A stretch of DNA of 64,000 nt from Chrysoporthe austroafricana (taxonomy: Eukaryota > Ascomycota > Sordariomycetes > Diaporthales > Cryphonectriaceae), in the NCBI GenBank assembly GCA_001051155.2, contig JYIP02000006.1, positions 4,526,001 through 4,590,000 of the forward strand. Direction: 5' to 3'. The position numbers and the translations under genes are program-made. Shown in pieces: positions 22,081-35,429 of this stretch (the first letter of the stretch is position 1; every line of letters starts with the position of its first letter). The notes under the pieces were generated by a model. The model saw nothing but the letters and a program-made list of their open reading frames with translations, did not search any database and was not told the origin of the DNA.

Positions 22081-24800
22081 TTATTCGATTATTTTGGATT
22101 ATAAAAGGTATTTTTCGTATTTTTTCTTAATACGCCTTTTCATTTCGCTATTTATAAATATTTTATTAAGAATTTAGATAAGTTCGTTTTCTTATATTTT
22201 ACTTAGAATGCCTTTATTATTGATAAGTTTTTGGGTAAACGGTAATTTTAATATAGCATTTGCGAAAATATTCGACTTTCCCGGTATATAATATGCTTTT
22301 AAATCGAATTAGCTTAAATATTCCGAAATAAGAATTAGCTATATATTTGCTTTAATCTTATTTATTATATTTATAAATAACGAATAAATAATGCTAATTA
22401 TTATTATATAATCGGTAAGGATATAAATTAGCTTAGCTCAATTCGATCTTATTATTATCCGCAATTTTCGTATTAGCTATACTAAATAAGCTATTTCTAG
22501 CTTTATAAACTAATATTTTCGTTTTGCTTTATTAATCGTTTTGTTCAAATAAAGGATTGGTTATATAGCTATACTTATTATTAGCAATATTCCGTTTTAT
22601 ATATAATTATTTGCTAATTGGAAAATAATATTTAAAAACTCTATTTCTTTAAACGCATTTAGCTGAATAAAAAGAGGTTTATTTGGGATATAGTAAAATA
22701 AAGCATTTTTAATTTCCAAAGCTGTTTTGAAATTGTAAAAATTGTTAATTTTGTTTGGTATTAAGTCGAAAGTAATTTGCGTAATATAATTTCGCTATCT
22801 TATGCTTGAAAGTAAATAATTCGATTAGCAAGCTTCGTTTAGTATCCTAGTTTTTTTTCTCTGAAATGGATTAACTCTATAACTGTATTTAGGAATTAAA
22901 TAGCATAAGTATTCTGTAAATCTAATAAACCTTTCTAATTACTGGAATATTTTGAAGAATTCCAGATTGCAAATAGCTTGCATCCGGTATTCCGTATTGG
23001 AAATTCCGAATTTGTCTATTTTAAATCTTAAAATCTAGATTAAAGGATATTCAAGAAACGATTTGAATCTAGCTAATAAAATATTTTTGCATAAAAATAG
23101 CAAGAAAATAGTTTGTAAGTATCGCAAATAATTTTGTTTTGTAATTAAATAGATAACGATATCGTTTATAAAAGCGAAAGCAAACTTATAATATAGTTAT
23201 AAGAATTGATTTATAAAATGCTAGATATAAGATAATGAATTTCGAAATTCTATAAATAGAACTTTTATCCTTTTTTGATTACGATAATTAATAACGGTAA
23301 ATCGGTCTTTATAGTCTGGATATATTAGAAATTAATAGAAAAATTGCTATATATTTATTACTGTAATATATATTTTTCTTCTTAATTATTTAATAATTTC
23401 TTGCTATAATAATAAGGGGTAAGTATCGGGGACTGAAACTTTATTCAAAGCGCATAAATCAATTATTATATATCTTTTCTTCTAGCCATTTATATTCTTC
23501 CAAACTATAAAAATTAGTAAATTGAATAGCGTTATACTTATAATTTATTCAGCTCGACTTTATTAATATAACTTATCCAAAATTTCATTAATTATTTCTT
23601 AGTTTTCTTTATTTAAATAATATAGCTTTTATCCCATTTTCTAATTCTGCTATCTTTCCATTAAATCGACCTTTATTTATTAATCGATTAGCATATTAAT
23701 AGGATTTATATTTTTGAAAATTCTAATATATGCTCGTATTAATTTTATAATTTTATAGAGAAATTCCGGTAAATGCTTGCAAATGTATATACCGAAATTA
23801 ATTTCTGATTCTTTAATAGCTTTATTCTTTCGAATTTTTAATTTATTATTATTTTCGAAATAATTTCTTATTTCGGGAATTTCTATATCCGGGAATTAAT
23901 ACTTTTCTAGCTATTCTTTAATAATTTCCGTAATTTGTTAGAAAATATACTTAATAAATAATAATTAATCTGAATTCAGCTTTCCTGAAAGCTATAACCC
24001 ATCTTTAATTCGTTAAAAGAGGTATTATCGCGCAATATAATAATAGTTATCGTAATTCGCTAGCAGAGTTATATAATCCGTCTGGAATAGTTCAATTATT
24101 TCTAGAAATTAGTTTTTCTAGATCCTTAAAAGGGTTGCTATTTAATTCGTTATCAAGATTTCTTTAATCTGATAGCTTATTAAGCAATTTATTTACCCTT
24201 TTTGTTTCGGCTTGAATAAAAGGGTTACGTTTTTGAAATTCGCTTAATATTAATAGGAATTAGCCTATAAGATCTGGGTAGCATTATTATAATAGTTGCG
24301 GCTTTTGCTTGCTAGGATTATATTAGCATTTGAGCAAATATTTCTATTTTCGCTATAATATTACTAAAATAACCAAATCGTATGGATAATTCTGAATTCA
24401 GAATATTTAATTTGTAAAGAATATTATATTCTTATCCTAATAAAATGCTTATTTCTAATCGATCCAATATTTAAATTCCTATTCGGGTATAAAATATAAA
24501 TAAATAACCGTACTTATTGCTTTAGAAATATAAGTCGAATTCAGCCTAGCCTTTTGCTAGCGATTAGCTTATACCTTTAAGCTTAGCTTTTATATTTTAG
24601 TCTATTTTCGCTTTAAGGAATTGTATTAATAATTTTTCGGCAATAGCATAATAACTAGCGCTTATATCGATATAAACCTTTATATTCGGCCTATTCGAGT
24701 ATATTTTGGCTGCAGCTCTTGCGTATATATAGCTATTGCTCTGATAAGGCTTAATTATAAGTATAGAAATATTATATTTCAAGATTTTTCCTTTCTATAT
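22081..24800 (-). pseudogene. pol: pol 5' part of B2: protease, RT, RNase H
   Basis: Continues B2 after A4. Reading downward: protease at 24570-24700 with VYIDISASYYAIAEKLL, where D-I-S-A at 24657-24668 is the RIP form of DTGA; RT across about 24000-22850 with FINDIVIY at 23161-23166 (aligned with YxDD, first D now N); RNase H at about 22740-22260 and its end toward 22081. Frames are broken by many TAA/TAG. This RT and protease are distinct from family A. The plus-strand open stretches here are shadows of the degraded minus-strand genes. Confidence 0.78.
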
Positions 24801-27620
24801 ATCGATTTTGGGAAAATTCTATAGCTGATTGAATAGTTATATAGAATACTTGATATAGAATATGCTTTCGTCTACTGATAATTTTGCTTTCTCGGCTCGA
24901 AAAATCCAGATATTATTCTCGATTATTACGTTTTCTTTATCAGCTTATTTTTCCAACTCGTTCTCTTGCCTCTATAAGTTTTTGCCGTTTTCGGTTTCTT
25001 TATTATATTTATCGCTATTTGCTATAAACAGATTATCATTTACGGGGAAATAGCCTTTTCGAACTAGCTTATTCTCTTTATCTGAATTATATTGCAATTT
25101 TCCGTTATCGATATTAAAATTTGCTAGGGTTAATTGGACAAAATGTTTTTTAGTATCTTTTTATACGAATTGATAATAAAAGCGCGATTGGAAATTTCGG
25201 TTTTTTGAAATTGAATTTTTGCTATTATCTATAGTATTAATTAATATCTTTTTGGCTATACTAGAGATATTTTATTATCTGGCTATCCGTTCTTATAACT
25301 GGTTCCGAATATTTATTAGCTTTTGCTATTATTCTAGTAAGAGCTTTCGGAATTCGTATTCCGGGATATATCTAATGCCTTTAGATAGATTTAGCTAATT
25401 AAATGTCCTTATTAAGCGAAATGAATATTCAAGTCTTTAAGGCCTGAATTTTTCAAAGCGTTCTGGGAATATATTAACTGGGAAATAAATATTAATATTG
25501 GGAAGATTGGCAGCCGATTGCGTAATTTTCCGTACTAGTTGCGCGGGTTTACGAAATAATCTTATTACGCAATCTGATTCGAGGATATACTATATTTTTT
25601 ATTTCGCTTTGAGACGTTTTTCGAAATCCCTTATATTTTCATTTCGACCAAATTTATCGAAATATTTAGCTACTAGTTTTTTATCGATCCGATCCTAAAT
25701 ATTTCTAGCCAAATACGAGTTTGGGTATTCGGCTAGCTTAGTAAATCAATAAATATAATAAGTAAATTCCAGAATATTGCAATTATTTCATACGTTTTTC
25801 CTGGAATATTATTAAGCATTTAGCAAATTCTTTGCAATTTTCCGCAATATAAAGAAATCTTTTCTTAATTACTTTTTCTATTAGCTCTAATTATGCTTAC
25901 GCAAAATAAAATCTTTACGCTTTTGGGAAGATAATATAAAATAGAATTAGATATATACTATTCTAGTTAAGCAAGCAAGTAAATAGAAGCTGAGATATTT
26001 AGCGCGTTTTGCATTTCTAGCTATATATATCTTATACTGGTTTATAAAAGCTTGAAAGTTTTTCCAAATAATAATTTTGCTATTTGTAATGGATATAATT
26101 ATTAAATTAATATAGTTATTCTAATTCTCGTAAAGTCGGAATCGCTTTATAACCGTATTTTTGAATTCTCTATTAATGCTAACGGGCAATGCTATAGGTT
26201 TAAGTAAATTAAATTAATAAGTTCGGGAATTTTTAAATCGCTTATAGCCGAATAATAAGTTTCGAAAACTATTGCTTTTATTATTGCTAGAATCCGATAA
26301 ATCCGGTAATCTATTTGGCTTATTAACCAGTTTTTCTTAGAAATCAGAATTAATTTCAATATCCGGCTCGGGACCCGAAAATAGTCTTTAATCTAATTAA
26401 CTTCCTATTCCTGATATAAATATTTGCCGGATGCATTCCTTAATATTAGGAAATGCTAATCTAGTAAAGCAATATCCATTATTAGCGTAATATTTCGCAG
26501 CTAAAACGGAAAAAGATTCTTTAGTAAGTTTCGATTAAAGCGCTTGTATATTGAAAGCTTATTGCAATCGGAATATTTTCTTGAACTTAATATATGCTGC
26601 TTTTTCCGAAATAAAGCCGTTTTAATAGATTGCTTTCATTTCGAGTTGCTGCAAAAACTAGTCTAATAAGCTAGTAATTAAAGGGGAAAAAGTCGGGTAT
26701 TTCTGAAAGATAGTAATAAGATTATCCGATTTTCCTTTATTTAGTTTTTCTTTTTTATAATTTTCTTTCCCGAAAAATTACGGATAATCCGATAAACCCG
26801 ATTAAGGCATTGGTATACTTTCTGTTATAAAATTTATAAGGTTAGCCGGGATAGTTATAATAGAATTTTATTTGGAAGCATTCCGATTTTGGGTTCCCGT
26901 TAGGGAAGAAAAAATGCGCTTATTTTTTAGAATTTATTATTTTCTTTTGCTTTTGTCTATTCTTCTTACTGTAGCTGAAAAATTCTCGGATTTATCGGTA
27001 AATCTAGGATTTAAGTTTTCGGTCGAATATCGTAATGAATAAATATATTTGATTCCGTTATTAATATTGGTATATTCAAGTATATAATGCTTTCAATTTT
27101 CGATAAATTATTGCTAAGCCAATTTTTCTAACGGACTTTCCAAGTTATTAGGTCGAAAAGTATTTTCGTTCTCGTTTATTTCTATAAGTACTTATCGTTA
27201 TTCCTTTTCCGTTATCGTTTCGGCAAGCTATCGAAATTTGCGATATTTGGAAAAATTTTCCCAGAACGTATTATTCTTTCCTATCTATTAGGATAGATTC
27301 TTATCGAAATTCGACTTTCTTCTTTCTTAAGTCCAGCGCTTAAGCAATAAAGGCTATCTTTGCTTAATTACTTATGCTTTTGCTTTCTGCAAAAGTATAT
27401 TAGATTCTCTAGGGTTTTGCTTTGCTTTTTCGTATCGATCGGCCAAAAATTTCCAGTCGACAAAAGCGTACGCAATTTCGAGAAAGATTTTAATATCCGA
27501 TATAACCCAATCCTTCCTCTTAGAATCGTTCAAAGCTTATATGAATTTGTATATTTGGGCGGGATGCTTAATCTCGATATAATCAATAGGCTGCGGTAAT
27601 AAAACGTTATTGCTAGTAAT
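24800..27620 (-). pseudogene. gag: gag region of B2
   Basis: The remaining coding-like part between the leader and the protease. Near 25500-25700 a capsid-like stretch reads KKLVAKYFDKFGRNENIRDFEKRL and DCVIRLFR-type sequence; 24860-25060 reads NGKNL.RQENELEK, probably a coiled coil before the protease. Frames are heavily broken and I cannot place the start codon or a CCHC knuckle with confidence. The identity as gag rests on position (5' of protease, 3' of the leader) and weak capsid resemblance, and on the parallel region in B1. Confidence 0.5.
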
Positions 27621-27670
27621 TATTATAATAAATTAGCAATAAATTATTAATAAATAATTATAATATTTCC

Positions 27671-27830
27671 TATAAGAACGCTATTTCTATAAAGGCCGAT
27701 ATCTTATAGGACCGATATTTTTATAAAAGCTGATATTCTATAAAGCCGATACTTTTACAAAAGCCGTTATCTTATAAGACCGATATTCCTATAGAAGCCG
27801 TTGCTTTACAAAGCCGATAATCGAAACCCG
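27671..27830 (-). repeat. Leader tandem repeats of B2
   Basis: About seven degenerate units of 20-24 bp of the form ctataaa.gccgatat, alternating accgatatt and agccgtta. The matching leader of B1 is at 33490-33627. They lie between the priming site and gag, in the untranslated leader of the genomic RNA; a packaging or structural role is possible but unproven. Confidence 0.7.
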
Positions 27831-27853
27831 ATTATATAGCAAAGGCGTGCAAA

Positions 27854-27865
27854 GCGTAGCTACTA
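27854..27865 (-). promoter_or_regulatory. Primer-binding site of B2
   Basis: In sense orientation the 5' LTR is followed by AT and then tagtagctacgc; B1 has tggtagctatgc at 33661-33672. The shared ancestor TGGTAGCT(A/G)CGC begins with the TGG expected of a tRNA CCA end and resembles, from memory, the 3' end of the fungal initiator Met tRNA. Confidence 0.65.
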
Positions 27866-27867
27866 AT

Positions 27868-28074
27868 TGATAATGAATATACTGAAATATATTATGAAAT
27901 ATAGTTTTTCCAAGAAAGTAAATTACGCTAAAGCCTATCAGGGCATTATATAGGCTTCCCAGTAAAAGTATAGCATTTACTTAATAAATTCATTGCGTAT
28001 TTACTAAGGGATTTACTATAGATTTACCAGGCGAATCCATTACGAATTCACTTCGTTTATAGGTTTTGCTATTA
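27868..28074 (-). repeat. 5' LTR of B2 (207 bp)
   Basis: tgataatg...tgctatta; pairs with 9935-10141. The terminal CA has become TA by RIP. Followed by the duplication acgtt (28075-28079). Confidence 0.93.
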
Positions 28075-30620
28075 ACGTTCGACTTTCCCGGTATATAATA
28101 TGCTTTCAAATTGAATTGGCTTAAATATTCCGAAACGAGAATTAGCCGCATATTTGCTTTAATCTTATTTATTGTATTTATAAATAACGAATGGATAATA
28201 TTAACTGTTATTACGTAATCGGTAAAGATATAAACTAGCTTAATTCGGTTTAATTTTATTATTATCCGCAATTTTTATATTAGCTATATTAAATAAGCTA
28301 TTTTTAGCTTTATAAGCCAGTACTTTTATTTTGCTTTATTAATTATCTTATTTAAATAAAGGATTAGTTATACGGCTATGCTTGCTATTAGCAATATTCC
28401 GTTCTATATATAATCGTTTGCTAATTGGAAAATAATACTTGAAAATCTTATTTCCTTAAATATATCTAGCTAGATAAAAAGAGGTTTATTTAGGATATAA
28501 TAAAATAAAGTATTTTTAGCTTCTAAAGCTATTTTGAAATTGTAAAAACTATTAATTTCGTCTAATATTGGGTCGAAAGTAGCTTGTATAATATAGTTTC
28601 GCTATTCTATATTTGAAAGTAAACGGTTCGATTAGCAAGTTTTGCTTAATATCCTAATTTTCTTTCTCTAAAATAGATTAACTCTATAATTATATTTAGG
28701 AATTAAGTAGCATAAGTATTTTGTAAATCCAATAAACCTTTCTAGTTGCTAGAATATTTTGGGGAATTCTAAATCGCGAATAGCCTGTATCCGATATTCC
28801 GTATTAGAAATTCCGAATCCGTTTATTTTAAATCTTAAGATCTAGACTAAAAGATATTCAAGAAACGATTTGGGTCTAGCTAATAAAATATTTTTGCATA
28901 AAAATAGCAAGAAAATAGTTTATAAATATTGCAAGTAATCTTATTTTATAATTGAATAAATAATAATATTATTTATAAAAGCGAAAGCAAATTTGTAATA
29001 TAATTGTAAGAATTAATTTATAAAATGCTAGATATAAAATAGTAAATTTCGAAATCTTATAAATAGAACTTTTATTTTTTCTTAATTACGATAATTAATA
29101 ATAGTAAATTGGTTTTTATAATCTGAATATATTAAGAATTAATAAAAGAATTGCCGTATATTTATTACTGTAATATATATTTTTCCTTTCAGCTATTTGA
29201 TAACTTCTTGCTATAATAGCAGGGAATAAGTATCGGGAATTGAAACTTTATTCAAAATATATAAATTAATTACTATATATCTTTTTTTCTAGCTATTTAT
29301 ATTCTTCCAAACTATAAAAATTAGTAAATTGAATAGCATTATATTTGTAATTTATTTAGCTCGATTTTATTGGTATAACTTATCTAAAATTTCATTAATT
29401 ATTTCTTAATTTTTCTTATTTAAATAATATAGTTTTTATTTTACTTTCTAATTTTGCTATCTTTCAATTAAATCGACTTTTATCTATTAGTCGATTAATA
29501 TATTAATGGGATTTATATTTTTGAAAATTCTAGCGTATGCTTATATTAATTTTATAATTTTATAAAGAAATTCCGGTAAATGCTTATAAACGTATATACC
29601 GAAATCAATTTCCGATTCTTTAATAGCTTTATTCTTTCGAATCCCTAGTTTATTACTATTTTCGAAATAATCTTTTATTTCGGGAATTTCTATATCCGGG
29701 AATCGGTATTCTTTTAGCTATTTTCCAGTAATTTCCGCAATTTATTAGAAAATATGCTTAATAAATAATAATTAATCTGAATTCAGCTTTCTTAAAAATT
29801 ATAACCCGTTTTTAATTCGTTAAAAGAAGTATTATTGCGCAATATAATAGTAATTATCGTAATTCGCTAGCAAGGTTATATAATCCGTTTGGAATAATTC
29901 GATTGTTTTTAGAAATTAGTTTTTTTGGATTTTCAAAGGAGTTATTATTTGGTTCGTTATTAAGATTTCCTTAATTTAATAGCCTATTAAGCAATTCATT
30001 TACCCTTTCTATTTCGGCTTGAATAGAAAGGTTACGTTTTTGGGATTCGCTTAATACTAATAAGAATTAACTTATAAAATCTGAGCAGCATTACTATAAT
30101 AATTGCGGCTTTTGCTTGCTAGGATCGTACTAATATTCGGGCAAATACCTTTACTTTCGCTATAGCATTACTAAAATAATTAAATTATATAAACGATTCT
30201 GAATTCAGAATATTCAATTCGTAAGGAATATTGTATTTTTATTTTAATAGGATATTTGCTTTTAGTCGATTTAATATTTAAGCTCTTATTCAAATACGAA
30301 ATATAAATAAGTAGCTATATTTGTTACTTTAGAAATATAAGTCGAATTCAGTTTAGCCTTTTGCTAGCGATTAGCTTACGCTTTTAAGCTTAGCCTTTAT
30401 ATTCTAGTTTATTTTCGCTTTAAGGAATTGCATTAGCAATTTCTCGGCAATAGCATAACGACTAATGCTTATATCGATATAAACCTTTATATTCGGCTTA
30501 TTCGAATATATTCTGGCTGCAGCTTTTGTATACGTATAGCTGCTATTTTAATAAGGCTTGACTATAAGTATAGGAATATTATATCCCAAAATTTCTCTTT
30601 TCTATATATCGATTTTGGGA
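28075..30620 (-). pseudogene. pol: pol 5' part of B1: protease, RT, RNase H
   Basis: The RNase H end at 27990-28271 reads through without a stop across the B2/B1 junction in one frame, with FTDYVITVNII, MRLILVSEYLSQFNLKAYYIPGKSN and a downstream tail; YLSQFNL and PGK are typical of the Gypsy RNase H/connection. RT occupies about 28400-29800 and is strongly decayed. The protease active site is at 30464-30475 (D-I-S-I, from DTGA). Same order and spacing as B2. RIP-type stops throughout. Confidence 0.75.
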
Positions 30621-33430
30621 AAATTTTGTAATTAACTGGATAGTTATATAGAATATTTGATATGGAATATGTTTTCGTTTACTAATAGTTTTGCCTTTTC
30701 GGCTCGAAAAATCCAGATATCGTTTTCGATTATTATATTCTCTTTATTAACCTGTTTTTCCAATTTGTTCTTTTGCTTCTATAGATTTTCATTATTTTCG
30801 GTCTTTTTATTATATTTATTGCTATTCGCTATAAACAGATTATCGTTTACGGGAAAATAGCCTTTTCGAGCCAGCTTATCCTTTTTATTTGGATTATATT
30901 GCAATTTTCTGTTATCGATATTGAAATTTGCTAGGGTTAATTGGATAAAACGTTTTCTAGTATCTTTTCGTATAAATCGATAGTAAAAGCGCGGTTGGAA
31001 ATTTCGGTTTTTTGAAATTGAACTTTTGCTATTATCTATAGTATTGGTTAATATTTTCCTAGCTATATTAGAGATATTTTGTTATCTGGCTATCCGTTCT
31101 TATAATTAATTCCGAGCGTTTATTAGCTTTCGCTATTATTCTAGTAAGAGCTTTCAGAATTCGTATTCCGGGATATATCTAGTACTTTTAGATAGATTTG
31201 GCTGGTTAAATATCCTTATTAAGCAAAATGAATATTTAGGTTTTTAAGGCCTAAATCCTTTAAAGCGTCCTGGGAATATATTGGCTGGAAAATGAATATT
31301 AATATTGGGAAAATTAATAGCCGATTGCGTAATTTTCCGTACCGGTTATGCGGGTTTACGAGATAATCTTATTATGCAGTCTGATTCGAAAATATGCTAT
31401 ATTTCTTATTTCGTTTTGAAATATTTTTCGAAATCCTTTGCATCCTTATTTCGACTAAGTTTGTCGAAATATTTAGCTATTAATTCTTTATTGATCCGAT
31501 CCCAAATATTTCTAGCTAAGTACGAATTTGAATATTCGGCCAGTTTAATAAATTGATAAATATAATAAATAAATTCCAGAATATTGCGGTTATTTCGTAT
31601 ATTTTTCCTGGAATATTATTAAGTATTTAATAAATCTTTTGCAATTTTCTGTAATATAAAGAAATCTTTTCTTAATTACTTCTTCTATTAATTTCAATTA
31701 TGCTTATGCAAAATAAAGTCTTTACGCTCTTAAAAAAATAATATAAAATAAAACTAAGTATATATTATTCTAGCTAAGCAAGCAAGTAAATAGAAATTGA
31801 AATATTTAATGCATTCTATATCTCTAGCTATATATATTTTATACCGGTTTATAAAGGCTTAAAAGTTTTTCCAAATAGTAATTTTGCTATTTATAATAAA
31901 TACGATTATTAAATTAATATAATCGTTTCAGTTTTCGTAAAATCGAAATTGCCTTATAACTATATTCTTGAATTCCTTATTAATGCTAATAAGCAATACT
32001 ATAAGTTCAAGTAAATCAAGTCGATAAGCTCGAAGATTTTTGAATTGCTTATAGCCGAATAATAAGTTTCGAGAATTATTGCTTTTATTATTGCTAAAAT
32101 CCGATAAATCCGGTAGTTTATCTAATTTATTAACTAATTCTTTTTAGAAATTAAGATTAATTTCAATATCCGGTTCGGGACCCGAAAATAGTTTTTGGTC
32201 TAATTAACTTCTTGCTTTTAATATAAATATTTGCCGGATACGTTTTCCAATATTAAGAAATGCCGGTCTGGTAAAGCGATATCCGTTATTAGCATAATAT
32301 TTCGCGGCCGAAACGGGAAAAAATTCTTTAATAAGTTCCGATTGAAACGCTTGCATATTGAAAGCTTATTGCAATCGGAATATTTTCTTGAATTCAATAC
32401 ATACTGCCTTTTCCGAAATAAAGCTGTTTTAATAAATTGCTTTCATTTCGAATTGCTATAAAAATTAATTTAATAAGCCAGTAATTGGGAAAGAAAAAGT
32501 CGGGTATTTCTAAAGGATAATAATAAGATTATCCGATTTTCTTTTATTTAATCTTTTTTCTTTATAATTTTCTTTTTCGAAAAGCTGCAAATAATCCGAT
32601 AAACCCGATTAGAGCATTAATATGCTTTTTATTATAAAATTTATAAAGTTAGCCGGAATAGCTATAATGGAATTTTGTCTGGAAATATTCCGATTTTAAG
32701 TTTCCGTTAAAAGAAAAGAAATACGTTTATTTTCTGGAATTTATTATTTTCTTTTGCTTTTATCTATTCTTTTTATTATAATTGAAAAATTCCCGGATTT
32801 ATTAATAAATCTAAAATTTAAATTTTCGGTCGAATATTATAATAAATAAATGTATTTAATTTCGCTATTAATATTAGTATATTTAAGTATATAATGCTTT
32901 CGATTTTCGAAAAATTATTATTAAGCTAATTTTTCTAACGGATTTTCCGGATTATTAAATCGAAAAGTATTTTCGCTTTCATTTATTTCTATAAATACTT
33001 ATTATCGTTCTTCTTCCGTTATTGCCTTAACGAGCTATCGAAATTTGCGATATTTAGAAAAATCTTTTTAGAACGTATTATTCTTTCTTATTTATTAAGA
33101 TAAATTCTTATCGAAATTCGATTTTTCTTTCTCTTAAATCTAGCGCTTAAACAATAAAGGCTATCCTTGCTTAATTACTTATGCTTTTATTTTCTGCAAA
33201 AATATATTGGCTTCCTTAAAATTCTGCTTCGCTTTTTCATATCGATCGGCCAAAAATTTCCAATCGACAAAAGCGTATGCGATTTCGAAAAAGATTTTGA
33301 TATCCGATATAACCCAATCCTTCCTTTCAGGATTATTCAAAGCTTATATAAATTTATATACTTAAGCGGGATATTTAATCTCGATATAATCGATAAGCTG
33401 CAATAGTAAAACGTTATTATTAGTAATTAC
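30620..33430 (-). pseudogene. gag: gag region of B1
   Basis: Homologue of 24800-27620. Capsid-like sequence at about 31305-31560 on the minus strand; open plus-strand stretches here (for example 30657-30860 and 33167-33406) recur at the same relative position in B2 and are shadows. No confident start codon or zinc knuckle. Confidence 0.5.
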
Positions 33431-33489
33431 TATAATGAATTAGCAATAAATTGTCGATAAATAATTGTAATATTTTCTATAAGAGCGCT

Positions 33490-33627
33490 ACTTTTATAGA
33501 AGCCGATATCTTACAAGACCAATACTCTTACAGGAACCGATACTTTATAGAGCCGATACTTTTATAGAAGCCGTTATCTTATAGAACCGATATTCCTATA
33601 GGAGCTATTGCTTTATAGAGCCGATAA
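33490..33627 (-). repeat. Leader tandem repeats of B1
   Basis: Units of about 20-24 bp around ttatagaagccgatat / cttataga.accgata, matching 27671-27830 in B2. Confidence 0.7.
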
Positions 33628-33660
33628 TCGAAACCCGATTACGTAGCAAAAGCATGCAAA

Positions 33661-33672
33661 GCATAGCTACCA
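33661..33672 (-). promoter_or_regulatory. Primer-binding site of B1
   Basis: Sense tggtagctatgc, 2 nt inside the LTR; retains TGG, whereas B2 has TAG after RIP. Confidence 0.65.
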
Positions 33673-33674
33673 AT

Positions 33675-33881
33675 TAATAGTAAATATATTGAAATATATT
33701 ATAAAGTATAATTTTTCTAAGAAAGTAAATTATATTAAAGCCCATTAAGGCATTATATAGGCTTCCCGGTAAGGGTATAGCATTTATTTAGTGAATTCAT
33801 TACGTATTTACTAAGAGATTTATTATAGATTTATTAGGCGAATTTATTACGAATTCATTTCGTTTATAAGTTTTGCTATTA
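33675..33881 (-). repeat. 5' LTR of B1 (207 bp)
   Basis: taatag...tgctatta, RIP form of TGATAG...CTATCA; same length as the B2 LTRs. Confidence 0.92.
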
Positions 33882-35367
33882 TTTCGTATGCTTGGTTATC
33901 CAGTTACGATTTTTGGGATAATTCGGTTTGGTATGCTAAGCTATTAGTTTTTTTGTTTTCTCGATAAGTCCTTTTTCGAATATTTAAGTCGGCAGATTAT
34001 CTGGCTATCTATCTTATAGTATCGTTTTATTAAGTATAATATTAAGTATTAGCGCTTGCGTATTAAGTTTTTCCTTTACCGCCTTTTCTTATCGTTAATT
34101 GAAATATATTTTTAGAGGGAATTTTCTTAAATCCTTTTCCTTAATATATAGCAAGTTATTTAAATAATCTGAATTGCTATCGTTTATAACTATATTATAG
34201 AATAAGCCTTTTTTCCTTATAGCGAATTGCCGTTATCTTTTAAGTTTTCGTAAAAACTATCTTAAGCTTTTTTTTGCCGAGAGATATAATAAATAGTAAT
34301 CCTAATAGCAAGCTATCCAGCTTATATTGCTGTAATTAAAGTCTGTTATTTATTCTGGTTGGATATTATTGCTTAGCTAATTGGGTTCTTATCGCTAAGC
34401 GATATTAATCTATCTTTCCGGGATTAGCTTCTATTTTCGTTTCTTTTTCTTTTAATAGCAATTGCGGGCAATATGCCCTTTCTTGCTATAATTATAACAG
34501 GTAATTCCCTTATATTATTTTCGTATAAAAGCATTCAGTTTTATAAGTCCGGCATATATTATGCCCGAATAAGCCGTATTATTTCGGTTGCCGTATTAAA
34601 ATTTACGCTTTCTAAAGTTGGGTTAGTACCGAAAGGTATTATTATGGTTTTTTTATCGTTATTATTTTCGTTCGTAAAGCCGATTGTCGATACGAATGGC
34701 CTTTAATAAACTTATTGAATTTTTCAAGTCGGTTTTCTTTATAGAATTCGTTTTTGATTTCTTCCTTAAATCTTATATAATAAGCGTTTATAAAAGGCTC
34801 GTTTTCGTAATCGAGATAGGCAATAATTTGTTTGAATTTAGCTATATAATTTGCTGCTAATCCTGTTTGCCGAAATGCTTCCAGTTACCGTATTGCAATG
34901 CGCCGCTTATCCGGGTTTCTGAAAATCTTAATAAGGGCTTTTTCGAAATTAGAATAGTGCTAAAAGATATGTTTAGTATCCTCGGAACGAAATGCATTAT
35001 CGTTATTTAAGTAATTGCGAAAGGTAAGCTTCTATTACTGGAATGCTATTCTTTCGAATCGGCTTCTTGCGAAATCGATCTTATCGTAAGTAGTCTTGAA
35101 CTGAGTATTATAATGCTTAAAGTAGGCCTTAAATTGGGTCAAGAAAGCCTGAAAGTCCTTGCAAATGCTTTTATAAAGCTTAGGCTTGTCAAGCTTAAAA
35201 GCTTTGGCCTATTAGAAGGCATTGAAACAGAAAATTTCGTTCTTAATTTTCTCGAGCTATTAGTACAAGGCTATATTTTGTTCCTGGAATTATTCGTTAA
35301 TAAGGATAACCGGGTTTCTTTCTTAAAAGGCCTGATTGCTGGAAAAAGAAAAGGTTTAAAGCGCTAT
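33882..35367 (-). pseudogene. gag: gag of A5 (partial)
   Basis: Start ATA at 35367. Capsid core at about 34650-35250. The knuckle near 34440-34500 reads (C/Y)YNYSKKGHIACNC-like sequence with its His retained. The second Cys/His module is truncated at 33882 by B1. Stops are RIP-type; a plus-strand 115-codon open frame at 35113-35460 is a shadow of the capsid strand. Confidence 0.78.
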
Positions 35368-35429
35368 CGTATTTCTAGTATTGTTCAAAAAGTATATACT
35401 GAACCGTTCTTGAATAAAAGTTATCAAAA

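Larger units (their letters stand above)
9935..28074 (-). mobile_element. Family B element B2, complete but split by A4
   Basis: Minus-strand element with identical-length 207-bp LTRs (9935-10141 and 27868-28074) and a 5-bp duplication acgtt at 9930-9934 and 28075-28079. It is inserted in B1, its own family, in the same orientation. Order on its sense strand: 5' LTR, tRNA-type priming site, leader repeats, gag, protease, RT, RNase H, [A4 insertion 14597-22075], integrase, chromodomain, downstream ORF, 3' LTR. Without A4 it is about 10.7 kb, large for a fungal Gypsy because of about 2.8 kb after pol. Confidence 0.9.
28075..33881 (-). mobile_element. Family B element B1, 5' portion
   Basis: Continuation of B1 from 9934: RNase H, RT, protease, gag region, leader repeats, priming site and 5' LTR (33675-33881). 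The outer end abuts minus-strand gag of A5 (tttcgtatgcttgg), so B1 is inserted in A5. Colinear with 22264-28074 of B2 throughout. Confidence 0.9.

Noticed and set aside
30657..30860. Plus-strand hydrophobic open frame, with a twin at 24862-25053
   Set aside because: Opposite the decayed gag/protease region of B1 and B2; apparent hydrophobicity comes from AT-rich antisense codons.
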